Shown: positions 44,448 through 53,340 of the stretch, piece by piece
How positions within the stretch are numbered: position 1 is the stretch's first letter
Layout of the letters: every line of letters starts with the position of its first letter
From: Azonexus sp.
GTDB taxonomy: Bacteria > Pseudomonadota > Gammaproteobacteria > Burkholderiales > Rhodocyclaceae
DNA length: 64,000 nt
Direction of reading: 5' to 3'
Assembly (NCBI RefSeq): GCF_023150235.1
Contig: NZ_JAKLLH010000006.1
Coordinates: forward strand, 1-64,000
Program-made: the position numbers and the translations under genes
The notes under the pieces: model-generated
The model's database searches: none
What the model was told of the DNA's origin: nothing
Seen by the model: only the letters and a program-made list of their open reading frames with translations

Positions 44448-46349
44448 ATGTCCATTACCGCTGCCCTGCCCAGCCAGAAAAATTGCTCAGCCTCGTTCGA
44501 GGCGGCTTGGCAGCGGCTATCGCTGATGCTCGAAGAACCCGGCGCCTTCGCCATCCAGTTCGTTTTCAGCAGCGACTACGAATTGCACAGCGCGTTGCTG
44601 CGCCGCTTGCAACAAACAGCTCTCAGTCTCACGGTCGACTGCCTGGAATTACCCAAAACCAGCAGCGCCGAACTGAGCGATACCGGCGCTTCGAGCACGC
44701 CGACCACCGCGCAGCAACTTGCCGAAGCGATTACCCGCCATTGCCTGGCGAATATTTTCCCCCCGACACCGCCCCACCCCCGCCTGCTGCTGCTTGACCT
44801 GCACCAGGCCCTGCCCACCGCCCTCGCCACGCTGCTGCACACCACCGCAGTCGATGGCGAGCGCTCAGCCATCCTGCAGCAGGCGCTGGCCGATAGCCGC
44901 GCCCTGCTGCTCAGTCGTCTCAACGAACGCCGTGCACAACTCGCTGCCTACGGCCCGCTGCTGATTTTGTTGCCGGAGGACTGGACCAAACCCGCCGCCG
45001 AATACGCACCGGATTTGTGGACCCAGCGGCTGAGTTCGCTCTACCTGCCGCCGCCCATTCCCTGCGCAGAAGACCACCCTGGCACCGAACTGGCGCTAAG
45101 CGAGTCAAGCGCTGAAGCGGCCCCCCGCGCTGCCGAGCGCAATATCCTCGCCCGCTGGCAGGAGGCACTGTGTAGCGGGCAAACCCAACGCCTGCCGGTC
45201 AGCGATGGCTGGATCGCTGCCAATACCAGCGCCAAGCTGGGCAATGGACAGGAAGCCGAAGACCTCGCCGCCCTCTGCCTGCGCCTCGCCTACGAACGCG
45301 GCAGTTTGCGTGAGCAGATGATCAGTCAAGGCACCCTTGGCGACATGCGCCTGCGCCGTGGCCGCATCGAACAAGCGCGCGAAGCCTATACAGTTGCCCT
45401 GAGCGTCGCCCAGGAATTGGTCAGCAAGGAGCCGGACAACAGCGAGTGGCAGCGTGACCTGTCGGTCAGTTACGACAAGGTGGCCGACATCCTGCGCCGC
45501 AGCGACCCCGCCGCCGCCCTGGTCAATTACCAAGCCAGCCTCAAAATCCGCCAAGACCTGGCCCAGCGTGAACCAGACAACACCGAGTGGCAGCGTGACC
45601 TGTCGGTCAGTTACAACAAGGTGGCCGACATCCTGCGCCGCAGCGACCCGGCTGCCACCCTGGTCAATTACCAAGCCAGCCTAAACATCCGCCAGGATCT
45701 GGCCCGGCGTGAGCCGGACAACACTACGTGGCAACGTGACCTGTTGATCGGCCACAGCAACGTGGCCGACATCCTGTGCCGCAGCGACCCGGCCGCCGCC
45801 CTCGCCAATTACCAAGCCAGCCTCAAAATCGCCCAAGACCTTGCCCGCCGTGAGCCGGACAACACCGAGTGGCAGCGTGACCTCTCGATCAGTTACGACA
45901 AGGTAGCCGACATCCTGCGCCGCAGCGACCCCGCCGCCGCCCTCACCAATTACCAAGCCGGCCTCAAAATCGCCCAAAGCCTCACCCAGCGTGAACCAGA
46001 CAACACCGAGTGGCAGCGCGACCTCTCGGTCAGCTACGCTAATGTGGCCGACATTCTGCGCCACAGCGACCCCACAGCCGCCCTCGAAAACCATCAGGCC
46101 AGCCTGAACATTTGCCTTAACCTGGCACAGCACGAACCAGACAATCTCGAGTTGCAAACCGACCAGATCATTAGCCACGTCAAAATCGCCGAACTTAATC
46201 CGACCGTGCCCACCGCCGAAGCCCGCGCCCATTTACAGGCAGCCTTGCAGCTTGCCCGCCAGTTGGCGAGCGCCCAGTTACTGACCCATGACCAGGCCGG
46301 ATGGCCTGATGAAATCCAGCAGCGGCTCGACGCCTTGCCGCCGGCTTGA
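44448..46349 (+). CDS. Large protein with five 47-residue TPR-like repeats
   Basis: 633 residues. The N-terminal 220 residues are helical with no recognised domain (FVFSSDYELHSALLRRLQQT, LLLLDLHQALPTALATLLHT). A TPR-like helix pair region follows, then five repeats of 47 residues from about residue 328 to 562 with consensus EPDNTEWQRDLSVSYDKVAD and ILRRSDPAAALxNYQASLKI. Similar WQRDLS repeats occur in large TPR proteins of Accumulibacter-like bacteria. Paired with the upstream ATPase. Probably a protein-binding sensor or scaffold. Confidence 0.85.
   Translation: MSITAALPSQKNCSASFEAAWQRLSLMLEEPGAFAIQFVFSSDYELHSALLRRLQQTALSLTVDCLELPKTSSAELSDTGASSTPTTAQQLAEAITRHCLANIFPPTPPHPRLLLLDLHQALPTALATLLHTTAVDGERSAILQQALADSRALLLSRLNERRAQLAAYGPLLILLPEDWTKPAAEYAPDLWTQRLSSLYLPPPIPCAEDHPGTELALSESSAEAAPRAAERNILARWQEALCSGQTQRLPVSDGWIAANTSAKLGNGQEAEDLAALCLRLAYERGSLREQMISQGTLGDMRLRRGRIEQAREAYTVALSVAQELVSKEPDNSEWQRDLSVSYDKVADILRRSDPAAALVNYQASLKIRQDLAQREPDNTEWQRDLSVSYNKVADILRRSDPAATLVNYQASLNIRQDLARREPDNTTWQRDLLIGHSNVADILCRSDPAAALANYQASLKIAQDLARREPDNTEWQRDLSISYDKVADILRRSDPAAALTNYQAGLKIAQSLTQREPDNTEWQRDLSVSYANVADILRHSDPTAALENHQASLNICLNLAQHEPDNLELQTDQIISHVKIAELNPTVPTAEARAHLQAALQLARQLASAQLLTHDQAGWPDEIQQRLDALPPA
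45429..46133 (+). repeat. Five tandem 141-bp coding repeats
   Basis: Units start at 45429, 45570, 45711, 45852 and 45993, exactly 141 bp apart, each beginning GA(A/G)CC(A/G)GACAAC. A sixth, degenerate unit starts at 46134. Units 1, 2, 4 and 5 are very similar at DNA level; unit 3 differs most. The near identity predicts copy-number change by recombination. Confidence 0.95.
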
Positions 46350-46383
46350 ACCTTGACCAGAATTACACGCTTTAGAGAACCTC

Positions 46384-48516
46384 ATGAACGCTCCCGTGAC
46401 CAAGAACCTCCTCGTCGAACTTTTCGTTGAAGAACTGCCGCCCAAGGCACTGAAGAAGCTGGGCGACGCGTTTGCCACGGCGCTGGCCAACTCGCTGAAA
46501 AATGCCGGCCTGGCCCCGTCGACCGCAGCAGTCACCGCCTACGCCTCGCCGCGCCGGCTGGCCGCACACCTCACCGAGGTCGCCGCCGTTGCCGCCGACA
46601 AGCCGGTGGTGCAGAAGTTGATGCCGGTTGCGGTCGGCCTCGACGCCGCCGGCAATGCCACCCCGGCGCTGTTGAAGAAGCTCGCCGCACTCGGTGCCGA
46701 CGCGACCGCCGTGGCCGGCCTGCGCCGCGAAAACGACGGCAAGGCCGAGGTGCTGTTCTACGACAGCCTGGCCAAGGGCGCGATGCTGGCCGAGGGCCTG
46801 CAGAAGGCGATCGAAGCCGCGCTCGCCGCGCTGCCGATTCCCAAGGTGATGACCTACCAGCTGGCCGACGGCTGGAGCAGCGTCAATTTCGTGCGCCCGG
46901 CGCACGCGCTGCTGGCGCTGCACGGCAACGAAGTGGTGCCGGTTTCGGTGCTCGGCCTCGACTCCGGCCGCCAGACGCGCGGCCACCGCTTTGAAGCTGC
47001 CGTCGATCCGGTGATCATCGCCAACGCCGACAGCTACCCGGAAACTCTGCTCCGCAACGGTTCGGTGATCGCCTCCTTCGCCGAGCGCAAGGCCGAGATC
47101 GCCCGCCAGCTGGCGGCGGCTGCCGCCCAGGCCGGAAGTGCTGACAAATGCAATCTGAAGCCGATTGAAGACGACGCGCTGCTCGACGAAGTGACCGCAC
47201 TGGTCGAGCGCCCGAACGTGCTGATCGGCCAGTTCGAGGAGGAATTCCTGGCCGTGCCGCAGGAATGCCTGATCCTGACGATGAAGGCCAACCAGAAGTA
47301 TTTCCCGCTGCTCGACGCTGCTGGCAAGCTGACCAACAAATTCCTGGTGGTCAGCAACATCCGCCCGGAAGACCCGAGCGCAGTGATCGGCGGCAACGAG
47401 CGCGTGGTCCGCCCGCGCCTGGCCGACGCCAAGTTCTTCTTCGACCAGGACCGCAAGAAATCGCTCGAATCGCGCCTGCCCGGCCTGGCCAAGGTGGTTT
47501 ATCACAACAAGCTGGGCACCCAGGGCGAGCGCGTCCAGCGCGTGGCCGCGATTGCCCGCGCGATTGCCGACGAACTCGGCGGCGGCGAGCTGACCAAGCA
47601 GGCCGAACAGGCCGCCATGCTGGCCAAGGCCGACCTGCTCACCGACATGGTCGGCGAGTTCCCCGAACTGCAGGGCATCATGGGCCGCTACTACGCCCAG
47701 CACGACGGCCTGCCGGCCGAAGTGGCCGATGCCATCGAAGACCACTACAAGCCGCGCTTTGCCGGTGACAGCCTGCCGCGCGGCCGCGTCGGCGTCGTCG
47801 TCGCGCTCGCCGACAAGCTGGAAACCCTGGCCGGGATGTTCGGCATCGGCCAGATCCCGACCGGCGACAAGGACCCCTTCGCGCTGCGCCGCCACGCCCT
47901 GGGCGTGATCCGCATGCTCGCCGAGAACGATCTGGCGCTGCCGCTCGACCGCCTGCTCAACGGCGTCTTCGCACAGTTCAATGGCGTCGAAGGCTTCCAG
48001 GCCAACCCCGCCGCGCTGTCCGTCTTCATCTACGAACGCCTGGCCGGCAGCCTGCGCGAGCAGGGCTACAGCGCGCAGGAAGTCGATGCCGTGGTCAGCC
48101 AGCAGCCGCAGCGTCTGGGCGACATTCCCAAGCGCCTGGCCGCCGTGCGCGCCTTCTCGGCGCTGCCCGAAGCCGCCGCGCTGGCCGCCGCCAACAAGCG
48201 GGTCGGCAACATCCTGAAGAAGATCGAAGGCACGGTTGAAGCCCGCGTCGATCCGGCGCTCTTCGTCGAAGCCGCCGAAAGCGCGTTGCACGCGGCGCTG
48301 GTCGAGGTCGTGCCGCAGGCCGACGCCGCTTTCGACACCGGTGACTACACCCAGTCGCTGAGCGCGCTGGCCGCGCTGCGCGCCCCGGTCGATGCCTTCT
48401 TCGACGGCGTCATGGTCAATGCCGACGATCCGGCGCTGCGCGCCAACCGCCAGGGCCTGCTGGCCAAGCTGCACGCGGCGATGAACAAGGTCGCCGACAT
48501 TTCGCGTCTGCAGTAA
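46384..48516 (+). CDS. glyS: Glycyl-tRNA synthetase beta subunit
   Basis: 710 residues. tRNA-binding subunit: begins NLLVELFVEELPPKALKKLG, contains TRGHRFE, FASPRRLA-like YASPRRLAAHL, LTMKANQKYFPLLDAAGKL, FFFDQDRKKSLESRLPGLAK and GEFPELQGIMGRYYAQHDG, all diagnostic; the C-terminal DALR-type domain is complete. Separated from glyQ by the ATPase-TPR pair; it starts 34 bases after the TPR gene and may depend on transcription through it. Confidence 0.98.
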   Translation: MNAPVTKNLLVELFVEELPPKALKKLGDAFATALANSLKNAGLAPSTAAVTAYASPRRLAAHLTEVAAVAADKPVVQKLMPVAVGLDAAGNATPALLKKLAALGADATAVAGLRRENDGKAEVLFYDSLAKGAMLAEGLQKAIEAALAALPIPKVMTYQLADGWSSVNFVRPAHALLALHGNEVVPVSVLGLDSGRQTRGHRFEAAVDPVIIANADSYPETLLRNGSVIASFAERKAEIARQLAAAAAQAGSADKCNLKPIEDDALLDEVTALVERPNVLIGQFEEEFLAVPQECLILTMKANQKYFPLLDAAGKLTNKFLVVSNIRPEDPSAVIGGNERVVRPRLADAKFFFDQDRKKSLESRLPGLAKVVYHNKLGTQGERVQRVAAIARAIADELGGGELTKQAEQAAMLAKADLLTDMVGEFPELQGIMGRYYAQHDGLPAEVADAIEDHYKPRFAGDSLPRGRVGVVVALADKLETLAGMFGIGQIPTGDKDPFALRRHALGVIRMLAENDLALPLDRLLNGVFAQFNGVEGFQANPAALSVFIYERLAGSLREQGYSAQEVDAVVSQQPQRLGDIPKRLAAVRAFSALPEAAALAAANKRVGNILKKIEGTVEARVDPALFVEAAESALHAALVEVVPQADAAFDTGDYTQSLSALAALRAPVDAFFDGVMVNADDPALRANRQGLLAKLHAAMNKVADISRLQ

Positions 48517-48591
48517 GCTCCGGCACCGGGCGGCCGATGCCGCCCGGTGCTTTTCCCCGCTGCCATCCCGTCTCTTTCCCGCCTGCCGCCC

Positions 48592-49143
48592 ATGCCCACC
48601 AAGCTCGTCATCCTCGACCGCGACGGAGTGATCAACTTCGACTCGGCCCAGTTCATCAAGAGCCCGGCCGAATGGAAGCCGATCCCCGGCAGCCTCGAAG
48701 CCATCGCCCGTCTCAACCAGAACGGTTACCGCGTGGTGATCGCGACCAACCAGTCCGGCATCGGCCGCAATCTGTTCGACATGGATACGCTCAATGCCGT
48801 CCACGCCAAGCTGCACAAGGCGCTGGCGGCGGTCGGCGGGCGCGTCGATGCGATCTTCTACTGCCCGCATGCAGCCGACTCCAGGTGCGATTGCCGCAAG
48901 CCCAAGCCGGGCATGTTCAAGCGCATCGCCGAAACCCTCAACGCCGACCTCAAGGGCGTACCGGCAGTCGGCGATTCGCTGCGCGACCTGCAGGCCTCGG
49001 CGGTGCTCGGCTGCCAGCCGATGCTGGTGCTCACCGGCAAGGGCGAAAAGACCCAGGCCGAAGGCAACCTGCCGGAAGGCACACAAACCTACCCCGACCT
49101 CGCGGCCGCCGTGGATGCGATTCTGGCGAAAGGCAAGGCATGA
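48592..49143 (+). CDS. gmhB: D-glycero-beta-D-manno-heptose 1,7-bisphosphate 7-phosphatase
   Basis: 183-residue HAD phosphatase of LPS heptose biosynthesis. Nucleophile motif LVILDRDGVINFDS, VVIATNQSGIGR, the zinc-binding CPHAADSRCDCRKPKPGM and VGDSLRDLQAS (motif IV) are present. The ATG at 48592 fits the family N-terminus better than an upstream ATG. Overlaps plsC by four bases (ATGA). Confidence 0.96.
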   Translation: MPTKLVILDRDGVINFDSAQFIKSPAEWKPIPGSLEAIARLNQNGYRVVIATNQSGIGRNLFDMDTLNAVHAKLHKALAAVGGRVDAIFYCPHAADSRCDCRKPKPGMFKRIAETLNADLKGVPAVGDSLRDLQASAVLGCQPMLVLTGKGEKTQAEGNLPEGTQTYPDLAAAVDAILAKGKA

Positions 49144-49892
49144 AGCTGCTCCGTTCCACCCTGTTCATGCTCTACGCACTGCTCTGGTCGGTGCTCACCG
49201 CGCCGCTGGTGATCGTCGGCGCACTGACCTTGCGCGGCCTGTGGGGCTACCGCCTGGGCAAGCTGTGGCGGCTCGGCACCCAATTCGGCGTCGAGCACAT
49301 CCTCGGCATCCGCCCGCGCGTGCTCGGCCTTGAAAACATGCCGCAGGAACCCTGCGTGATCCTCGCCAAGCACCAGTCGGCCTGGGAAACGATGACCCTG
49401 CAGGACACCGTGCCGCACGGCGCCTACTGCGTCTTCGTGCTCAAGAAGGAACTGCTCAAGGTGCCCTTCGTCGGCTGGGGTCTGGCGGCGATGAAGATGA
49501 TCTCGATCGACCGCGCTGCCGGCAAGGAAGCCCTCGACCAGGTCGTCACCCAGGGCCGCGAGCGACTGCAGCAGGGCTTCTACGTGATCATTTTCCCTGA
49601 AGGCACCCGCGTTGCCCCCGGACAGACCAAGCGCTACAAGGCCGGCGGCGCCTACCTGGCCACCCGCGTCGGCTGCAAGGTGGTGCCGGTCGCGCATGAC
49701 GCCGGCGAACTGTGGCCGCGCCAGGCCTTCCTCAAGACCCCGGGCGAAGTCACGGTCAGCATCGGCCCGGCCTTCGACGCCACCGGCATGAGCGAGGCCG
49801 AGGTCAACCGCCGCGCCGAGGCCTGGATCGAGGCCGAGATGCGCCGCATTTCGCCACACCGCTACCCGGAGCCCGTCGCTGCCGACGCCTGA
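49140..49892 (+). CDS. plsC: 1-acyl-sn-glycerol-3-phosphate acyltransferase
   Basis: 250 residues, membrane-bound, making phosphatidic acid. An N-terminal membrane segment (LFMLYALLWSVLTAPLVIVG) precedes the catalytic block AKHQSAWETMTLQ; the usual H-x4-D appears as H-x4-E, a variant common in betaproteobacterial PlsC. FPEGTRVAPGQTKRYKAGGA is the glycerol-phosphate binding motif. Coupled to gmhB, so lipid and LPS steps are co-expressed. Confidence 0.95.
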   Translation: MKLLRSTLFMLYALLWSVLTAPLVIVGALTLRGLWGYRLGKLWRLGTQFGVEHILGIRPRVLGLENMPQEPCVILAKHQSAWETMTLQDTVPHGAYCVFVLKKELLKVPFVGWGLAAMKMISIDRAAGKEALDQVVTQGRERLQQGFYVIIFPEGTRVAPGQTKRYKAGGAYLATRVGCKVVPVAHDAGELWPRQAFLKTPGEVTVSIGPAFDATGMSEAEVNRRAEAWIEAEMRRISPHRYPEPVAADA

Positions 49893-49932
49893 GGCCCTGC
49901 CCGAGCGACAGATCGTCCTCGCCGGCGAGTGC

Positions 49933-50610
49933 GTGCGCTACCGCCTGCGCCGCAGCCGCCGGCGCAGCACCGGCCTGCGCATCGACGGCGACGGTCTGCT
50001 CGTCGCCGCGCCCTTGCGCGCCCGCATCGGCGACATCGAAAGCCTGTTGCACCAACACCAGCAATGGGTGCTCGACAAGCTCGCTGCCTGGCGCGAGCGC
50101 CCGCCACCGCCACAACTCAGCCTGCACGACGGGGCGCAGATTTTTGTCCTCGACCGCGAGTTGACCGTGAATATTGCGACCGCCGGCCGCGCTGGCTGGC
50201 AAGTCGACGGCAGCACGCTGCATTTGCGCACTTCAGCCACGGTCGACGCCGAAAAATGCCTGAAAACCGCGTTGCAGGCGCTCGCCCGCACGCATTTCGG
50301 CGCCCGCCTGCAGGCCCTCGCGCCGCTACTCGGTGTCGTTGCCCCGCCCTTGCGGCTATCGTCGGCGCGCACTCGCTGGGGCAGTTGCAGCCGCCGCAAC
50401 GGTCAGGCGACGATCATGCTCAACTGGAAGCTGCTGCTCTTGCCGGCGGCGCTCGGCGATTACGTGGCAATTCACGAACTCGCGCATTTGCACGAAATGA
50501 ACCACAGCCCGCGCTTCTGGTCGCATGTCGCCGCCGCCTGCCCGGACTGGCAGGCGCGACGCGCCGAACTGCGCCGACTGGGGCGGCAACTGCCGGCATT
50601 TGTCGGCTGA
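49933..50610 (+). CDS. YgjP-like (DUF45/SprT-like) metallopeptidase
   Basis: About 225 residues. Zinc site YVAIHELAHLHEMNHSPRFW (HExxH plus downstream His), and RTRWGSCSRRNGQATIMLNW, the DUF45 signature. Start uncertain: GTG at 49933 is the first usual start in the frame, but LPERQIVLAGECVR upstream also looks like family sequence, so a rarer start (e.g. CTG 49897) just past plsC is possible. Follows plsC closely. Substrate unknown. Confidence 0.88.
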   Translation: MRYRLRRSRRRSTGLRIDGDGLLVAAPLRARIGDIESLLHQHQQWVLDKLAAWRERPPPPQLSLHDGAQIFVLDRELTVNIATAGRAGWQVDGSTLHLRTSATVDAEKCLKTALQALARTHFGARLQALAPLLGVVAPPLRLSSARTRWGSCSRRNGQATIMLNWKLLLLPAALGDYVAIHELAHLHEMNHSPRFWSHVAAACPDWQARRAELRRLGRQLPAFVG

Positions 50611-50628
50611 GCCAGGGCGACGCCCGAC

Positions 50629-50937
50629 TCAAGCGCCGATCAGCAGCACATTCATCCCGGCCAGTGCGGTATCCGGCATGCCGACGACAAGCACTACCGC
50701 ATCTTCTTCGTCCGGATTGCCGGCGTGCAGATAGACACGCTCCTCCAAGGGCAACCAGCCCATGGACTCGGCGTCGATGGCCGCCAGTTCGGCCAGCAAC
50801 TCGGCCTCGGCCAGCAGCGCATCGGCAACAGGAAAATTAGTCGAAAAATCCATTGAGGAAATCGTCAAACCGAGCCCGGCACCCACACCGCTGACCGGAT
50901 CGGTAGCAGGACCAGCATGGGCAAGAAGCATCGTCAT
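50629..50937 (-). CDS. Hypothetical protein
   Basis: 102 residues starting MTMLLAHAGPATDPV, with AGGAGGT about 14 bases upstream. Contains MDFSTNFPVADALLAEAELL and an acidic middle; ends VVGMPDTALAGMNVLLIGA. No recognised family. Convergent with the metallopeptidase gene, 18 bases apart. Composition is coding-like but evidence is modest. Confidence 0.45.
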   Translation of the reverse strand: MTMLLAHAGPATDPVSGVGAGLGLTISSMDFSTNFPVADALLAEAELLAELAAIDAESMGWLPLEERVYLHAGNPDEEDAVVLVVGMPDTALAGMNVLLIGA

Positions 50938-51204
50938 CAAAAAAGCCCCGCGACCTCCTGAAGCACAGGATACCGGCCGCGGCGAAGACCGGAATTCAAG
51001 GGGCGCATCCTAGCACGGAGCCCCCCTTCGGCGGCGGTATAATCCCGGGACGGACCTGGAAAAAGCAGTTTTAACGCAGATGACGCGGACTGATCGCTGC
51101 TGGTGCGCAAGACCCGCTAACCGCGCGAATCCTCACCGCCTTTCCCGGACAAGACCCTGGCCCCTCTCGCGGCTCCTTTTCTCCTCATCTTTCCCCTGCC
51201 CGCC

Positions 51205-51657
51205 ATGTTCCCGCTTCTTCGCCGTACTCTGCTCGTCTGCCTGCCTTGCCTTCTCCTTGCCTGCGGCGAGGTCGAGGACACTCGTCCGGGACAACCGGTA
51301 AAGCAGCGGCAACAGGCTTTCAAGGCCATGCTGCGCGCCTTCGAGCCGATGGGAACGATGTTGCGCGAACAGCGCTACCAAGCCGATGCCTTTGCCCGTG
51401 GCGCCCGTCAATTACAAGCGCTACGCGATGCGCCGTGGCCGCACTTCGGCCCCGACACGCAGTATCCACCGAGCAAATCGCGCAACACGGTCTGGGAAAA
51501 ACCGCAGGAATTCGCCCAGGCCAAAGCAGACTTCGTCGCCGCAGTCGATAGCTTTGCCGCCACGGTTGCCGGTGGCCAGCGGGAAGCCAGCGAAAAGGCC
51601 TATCAGCAGGTCTACGCCACTTGCCAGGGGTGCCACAAGCAGTTCCGCGAACGTTGA
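51205..51657 (+). CDS. Cytochrome c' family lipoprotein
   Basis: 150 residues. Lipoprotein signal LLVCLPCLLLACGEVEDT. Four-helix cytochrome c' layout with the single heme site near the C-terminus: YATCQGCHKQFRER (CxxCH), and early RQQAFKAMLRAFEPMGTML. Such proteins bind NO or CO and may protect against nitrosative stress. The upstream 265 bases (50941-51204) contain a lone TATAAT at about 51035 but no convincing -35 element. Confidence 0.9.
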   Translation: MFPLLRRTLLVCLPCLLLACGEVEDTRPGQPVKQRQQAFKAMLRAFEPMGTMLREQRYQADAFARGARQLQALRDAPWPHFGPDTQYPPSKSRNTVWEKPQEFAQAKADFVAAVDSFAATVAGGQREASEKAYQQVYATCQGCHKQFRER

Positions 51658-51787
51658 GTGAGCGGCAGCAGAGCGCGGCCCGCCGGCAGCCGGCATGGGA
51701 TAATTCCGCCTCTCAGCGCCACCGGCCAGCCATCCCGCCGCCCATCGCGACAACTATTGATCAATCGCTCCATCGAGGATCGCCACC

Positions 51788-52498
51788 ATGTCCACACCCG
51801 ATTTCATCATCGCTCCGAGCATTCTTTCCGCCAATTTCGCCAAGCTCGGCGAGGAAGTAGCCAATGTCGTCGCCGCAGGCGCGGACTGGATTCATTTTGA
51901 TGTGATGGACAACCATTACGTCCCCAACCTGACCATCGGCCCCCTGGTCTGCGAGGCCATCCGTCCCTGCACCTCGGCGCCCATCGACGTGCACCTGATG
52001 GTCAAGCCGGTGGATCGCATCATCCCGGACTTCGTCAAGGCCGGCGCCAACATCATTACCTTTCACCCCGAAGCCTCCGAACACATCGACCGCAGCCTGA
52101 GCCTGATCCGCGATGGCGGTTGCCAGGCCGGCCTGGTCTTCAACCCGGCCACACCGCTCGCCCACCTCGATTACGTGCTGGACAAGCTCGACCTCGTACT
52201 GCTGATGAGCGTGAACCCCGGTTTCGGTGGCCAGAAGTTCATTCCCGGCACGCTCGACAAGGCACGGCTGGCACGCGCCAAGCTCGACGCCTACGAACGC
52301 GAAAGCGGGCGCCGGATCCGCCTGGAGATAGACGGCGGGGTCAATACCGGCAATATCGCCGAGATTGCCCGGGCCGGCGTCGATGCCTTCGTTGCCGGCT
52401 CGGCCGTCTATGGGACGGGCCGGGAAAGCGACCCGCATCGTTACGATACGATCATCGCCGACCTGCGCCGCGAATTGGCACAGGTCGGCAAGGCCTGA
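51788..52498 (+). CDS. rpe: Ribulose-phosphate 3-epimerase
   Basis: 236-residue TIM barrel converting ribulose 5-phosphate and xylulose 5-phosphate. [68 protein letters not shown] and [12 protein letters not shown] carry the metal ligands and catalytic Asp residues. Followed at 17 bases by gph and then trpE, the order common in beta- and gammaproteobacteria. Confidence 0.98.
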   Translation: MSTPDFIIAPSILSANFAKLGEEVANVVAAGADWIHFDVMDNHYVPNLTIGPLVCEAIRPCTSAPIDVHLMVKPVDRIIPDFVKAGANIITFHPEASEHIDRSLSLIRDGGCQAGLVFNPATPLAHLDYVLDKLDLVLLMSVNPGFGGQKFIPGTLDKARLARAKLDAYERESGRRIRLEIDGGVNTGNIAEIARAGVDAFVAGSAVYGTGRESDPHRYDTIIADLRRELAQVGKA

Positions 52499-52514
52499 GC
52501 GAGGTCGTCCCGAG

Positions 52515-53189
52515 ATGCAATTTCAATCCGTTACCTTCGATCTCGACGGCACCCTGCTCGACACCATCGCCGATCTCGCCGAAGCCTGCCGGCGCATGCT
52601 GGACGACATCGGTGCGCCGACGCGTTCGCACGATGAAATCACCCGTTTTGTCGGCAAGGGCATGGCGGTACTGGTCGAGCGCTGCCTGACACAGACCACG
52701 CCGCCCAGCCCGGAACGCCTGCAAGAAGGCATCGCCGCCTTCAGAAAGCACTACGCCACGGTCAACGGCATGCAGGCACGCATTTACCCCGGCGTGCGCG
52801 AAGGCCTGGAGCTGTGGCGTGCCCACGGCCTCAAGCTGGGCGTGGTAACCAACAAGCCGGCGCAGTTCACCGCCCCGCTCCTGGCGCGCACGGGGCTGGA
52901 CATCTATTTTCCGGTCGTTGTCTCCGGCGACACCACCGCCGAAAAAAAGCCGCATCCGGAGCCCATTCTCCACGCTTGCCGCCTGCTTGGCGTGGCGCCG
53001 CAGGATAATCTGCATATCGGCGACTCGATCAACGACATACTCGCCGCCCGTGCCGCGGGATCGCGAGCCTACTGCGTTCCCTATGGCTATAACGAGGGTC
53101 GGCCCGTGGACAGTGCCGATTGCGATGCGCTAGTATCCGATCTCGTTGCCGCCTACCGGCAGGCACTTTCCCCCTTCGCCCGCAAGTAA
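52515..53189 (+). CDS. gph: Phosphoglycolate phosphatase
   Basis: 224-residue HAD phosphatase. Nucleophile motif [19 protein letters not shown], cap domain, [16 protein letters not shown] (motif II), the Lys of AEKKPHPEP and [15 protein letters not shown] (motif III). The ATG at 52515 is the one matching the family start. The trp leader ORF begins three bases after its stop. Confidence 0.95.
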   Translation: MQFQSVTFDLDGTLLDTIADLAEACRRMLDDIGAPTRSHDEITRFVGKGMAVLVERCLTQTTPPSPERLQEGIAAFRKHYATVNGMQARIYPGVREGLELWRAHGLKLGVVTNKPAQFTAPLLARTGLDIYFPVVVSGDTTAEKKPHPEPILHACRLLGVAPQDNLHIGDSINDILAARAAGSRAYCVPYGYNEGRPVDSADCDALVSDLVAAYRQALSPFARK

Positions 53190-53191
53190 TA

Positions 53192-53248
53192 ATGACTTTT
53201 TCGCTTCTCTGGAACGACTGGCTCGGTTGGCGTCTCTGGCGCCCGTGA
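53192..53248 (+). CDS. trpL: trp operon leader peptide (18 residues)
   Basis: A short [21 protein letters not shown], starts three bases after the gph stop and ends 92 bases before trpE. Four of its 18 codons are TGG (residues 7, 10, 13, 16), far above chance, the mark of a ribosome-mediated attenuator sensing charged tRNA-Trp. No strong ribosome site is visible; coupling to gph translation is possible. Confidence 0.85.
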   Translation: MTFSLLWNDWLGWRLWRP

Positions 53249-53275
53249 ATCATGCCCCGGCGCCGGCAGGCGCGC

Positions 53276-53310
53276 GCGCAGCCTCCTGCTGCGCCCCCGT
53301 TCCAGATTTT
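53276..53310 (+). promoter_or_regulatory. Candidate trp attenuator hairpin
   Basis: GCGCAGC (53276-53282) pairs with GCTGCGC (53288-53294); a five-T run follows at 53306-53310 after a 11-base gap. GC-rich sequence before it (53254-53275) offers an alternative pairing. The gap makes it a non-canonical terminator. Confidence 0.5.
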
Positions 53311-53340
53311 TCCAGAAGCAAGTCATCTTCGAGGCTCATC

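Noticed and set aside
45429..46133. Regular repeat as a CRISPR array
   Set aside because: Units are 141 bp, contiguous, in frame and encode TPR-like residues; there are no spacers or cas genes.
46372..49086. 904-codon open frame antisense to glyS and gmhB
   Set aside because: Both sense genes match known families along their full length; the antisense frame is a by-product of GC-rich third positions and has no recognisable domain.
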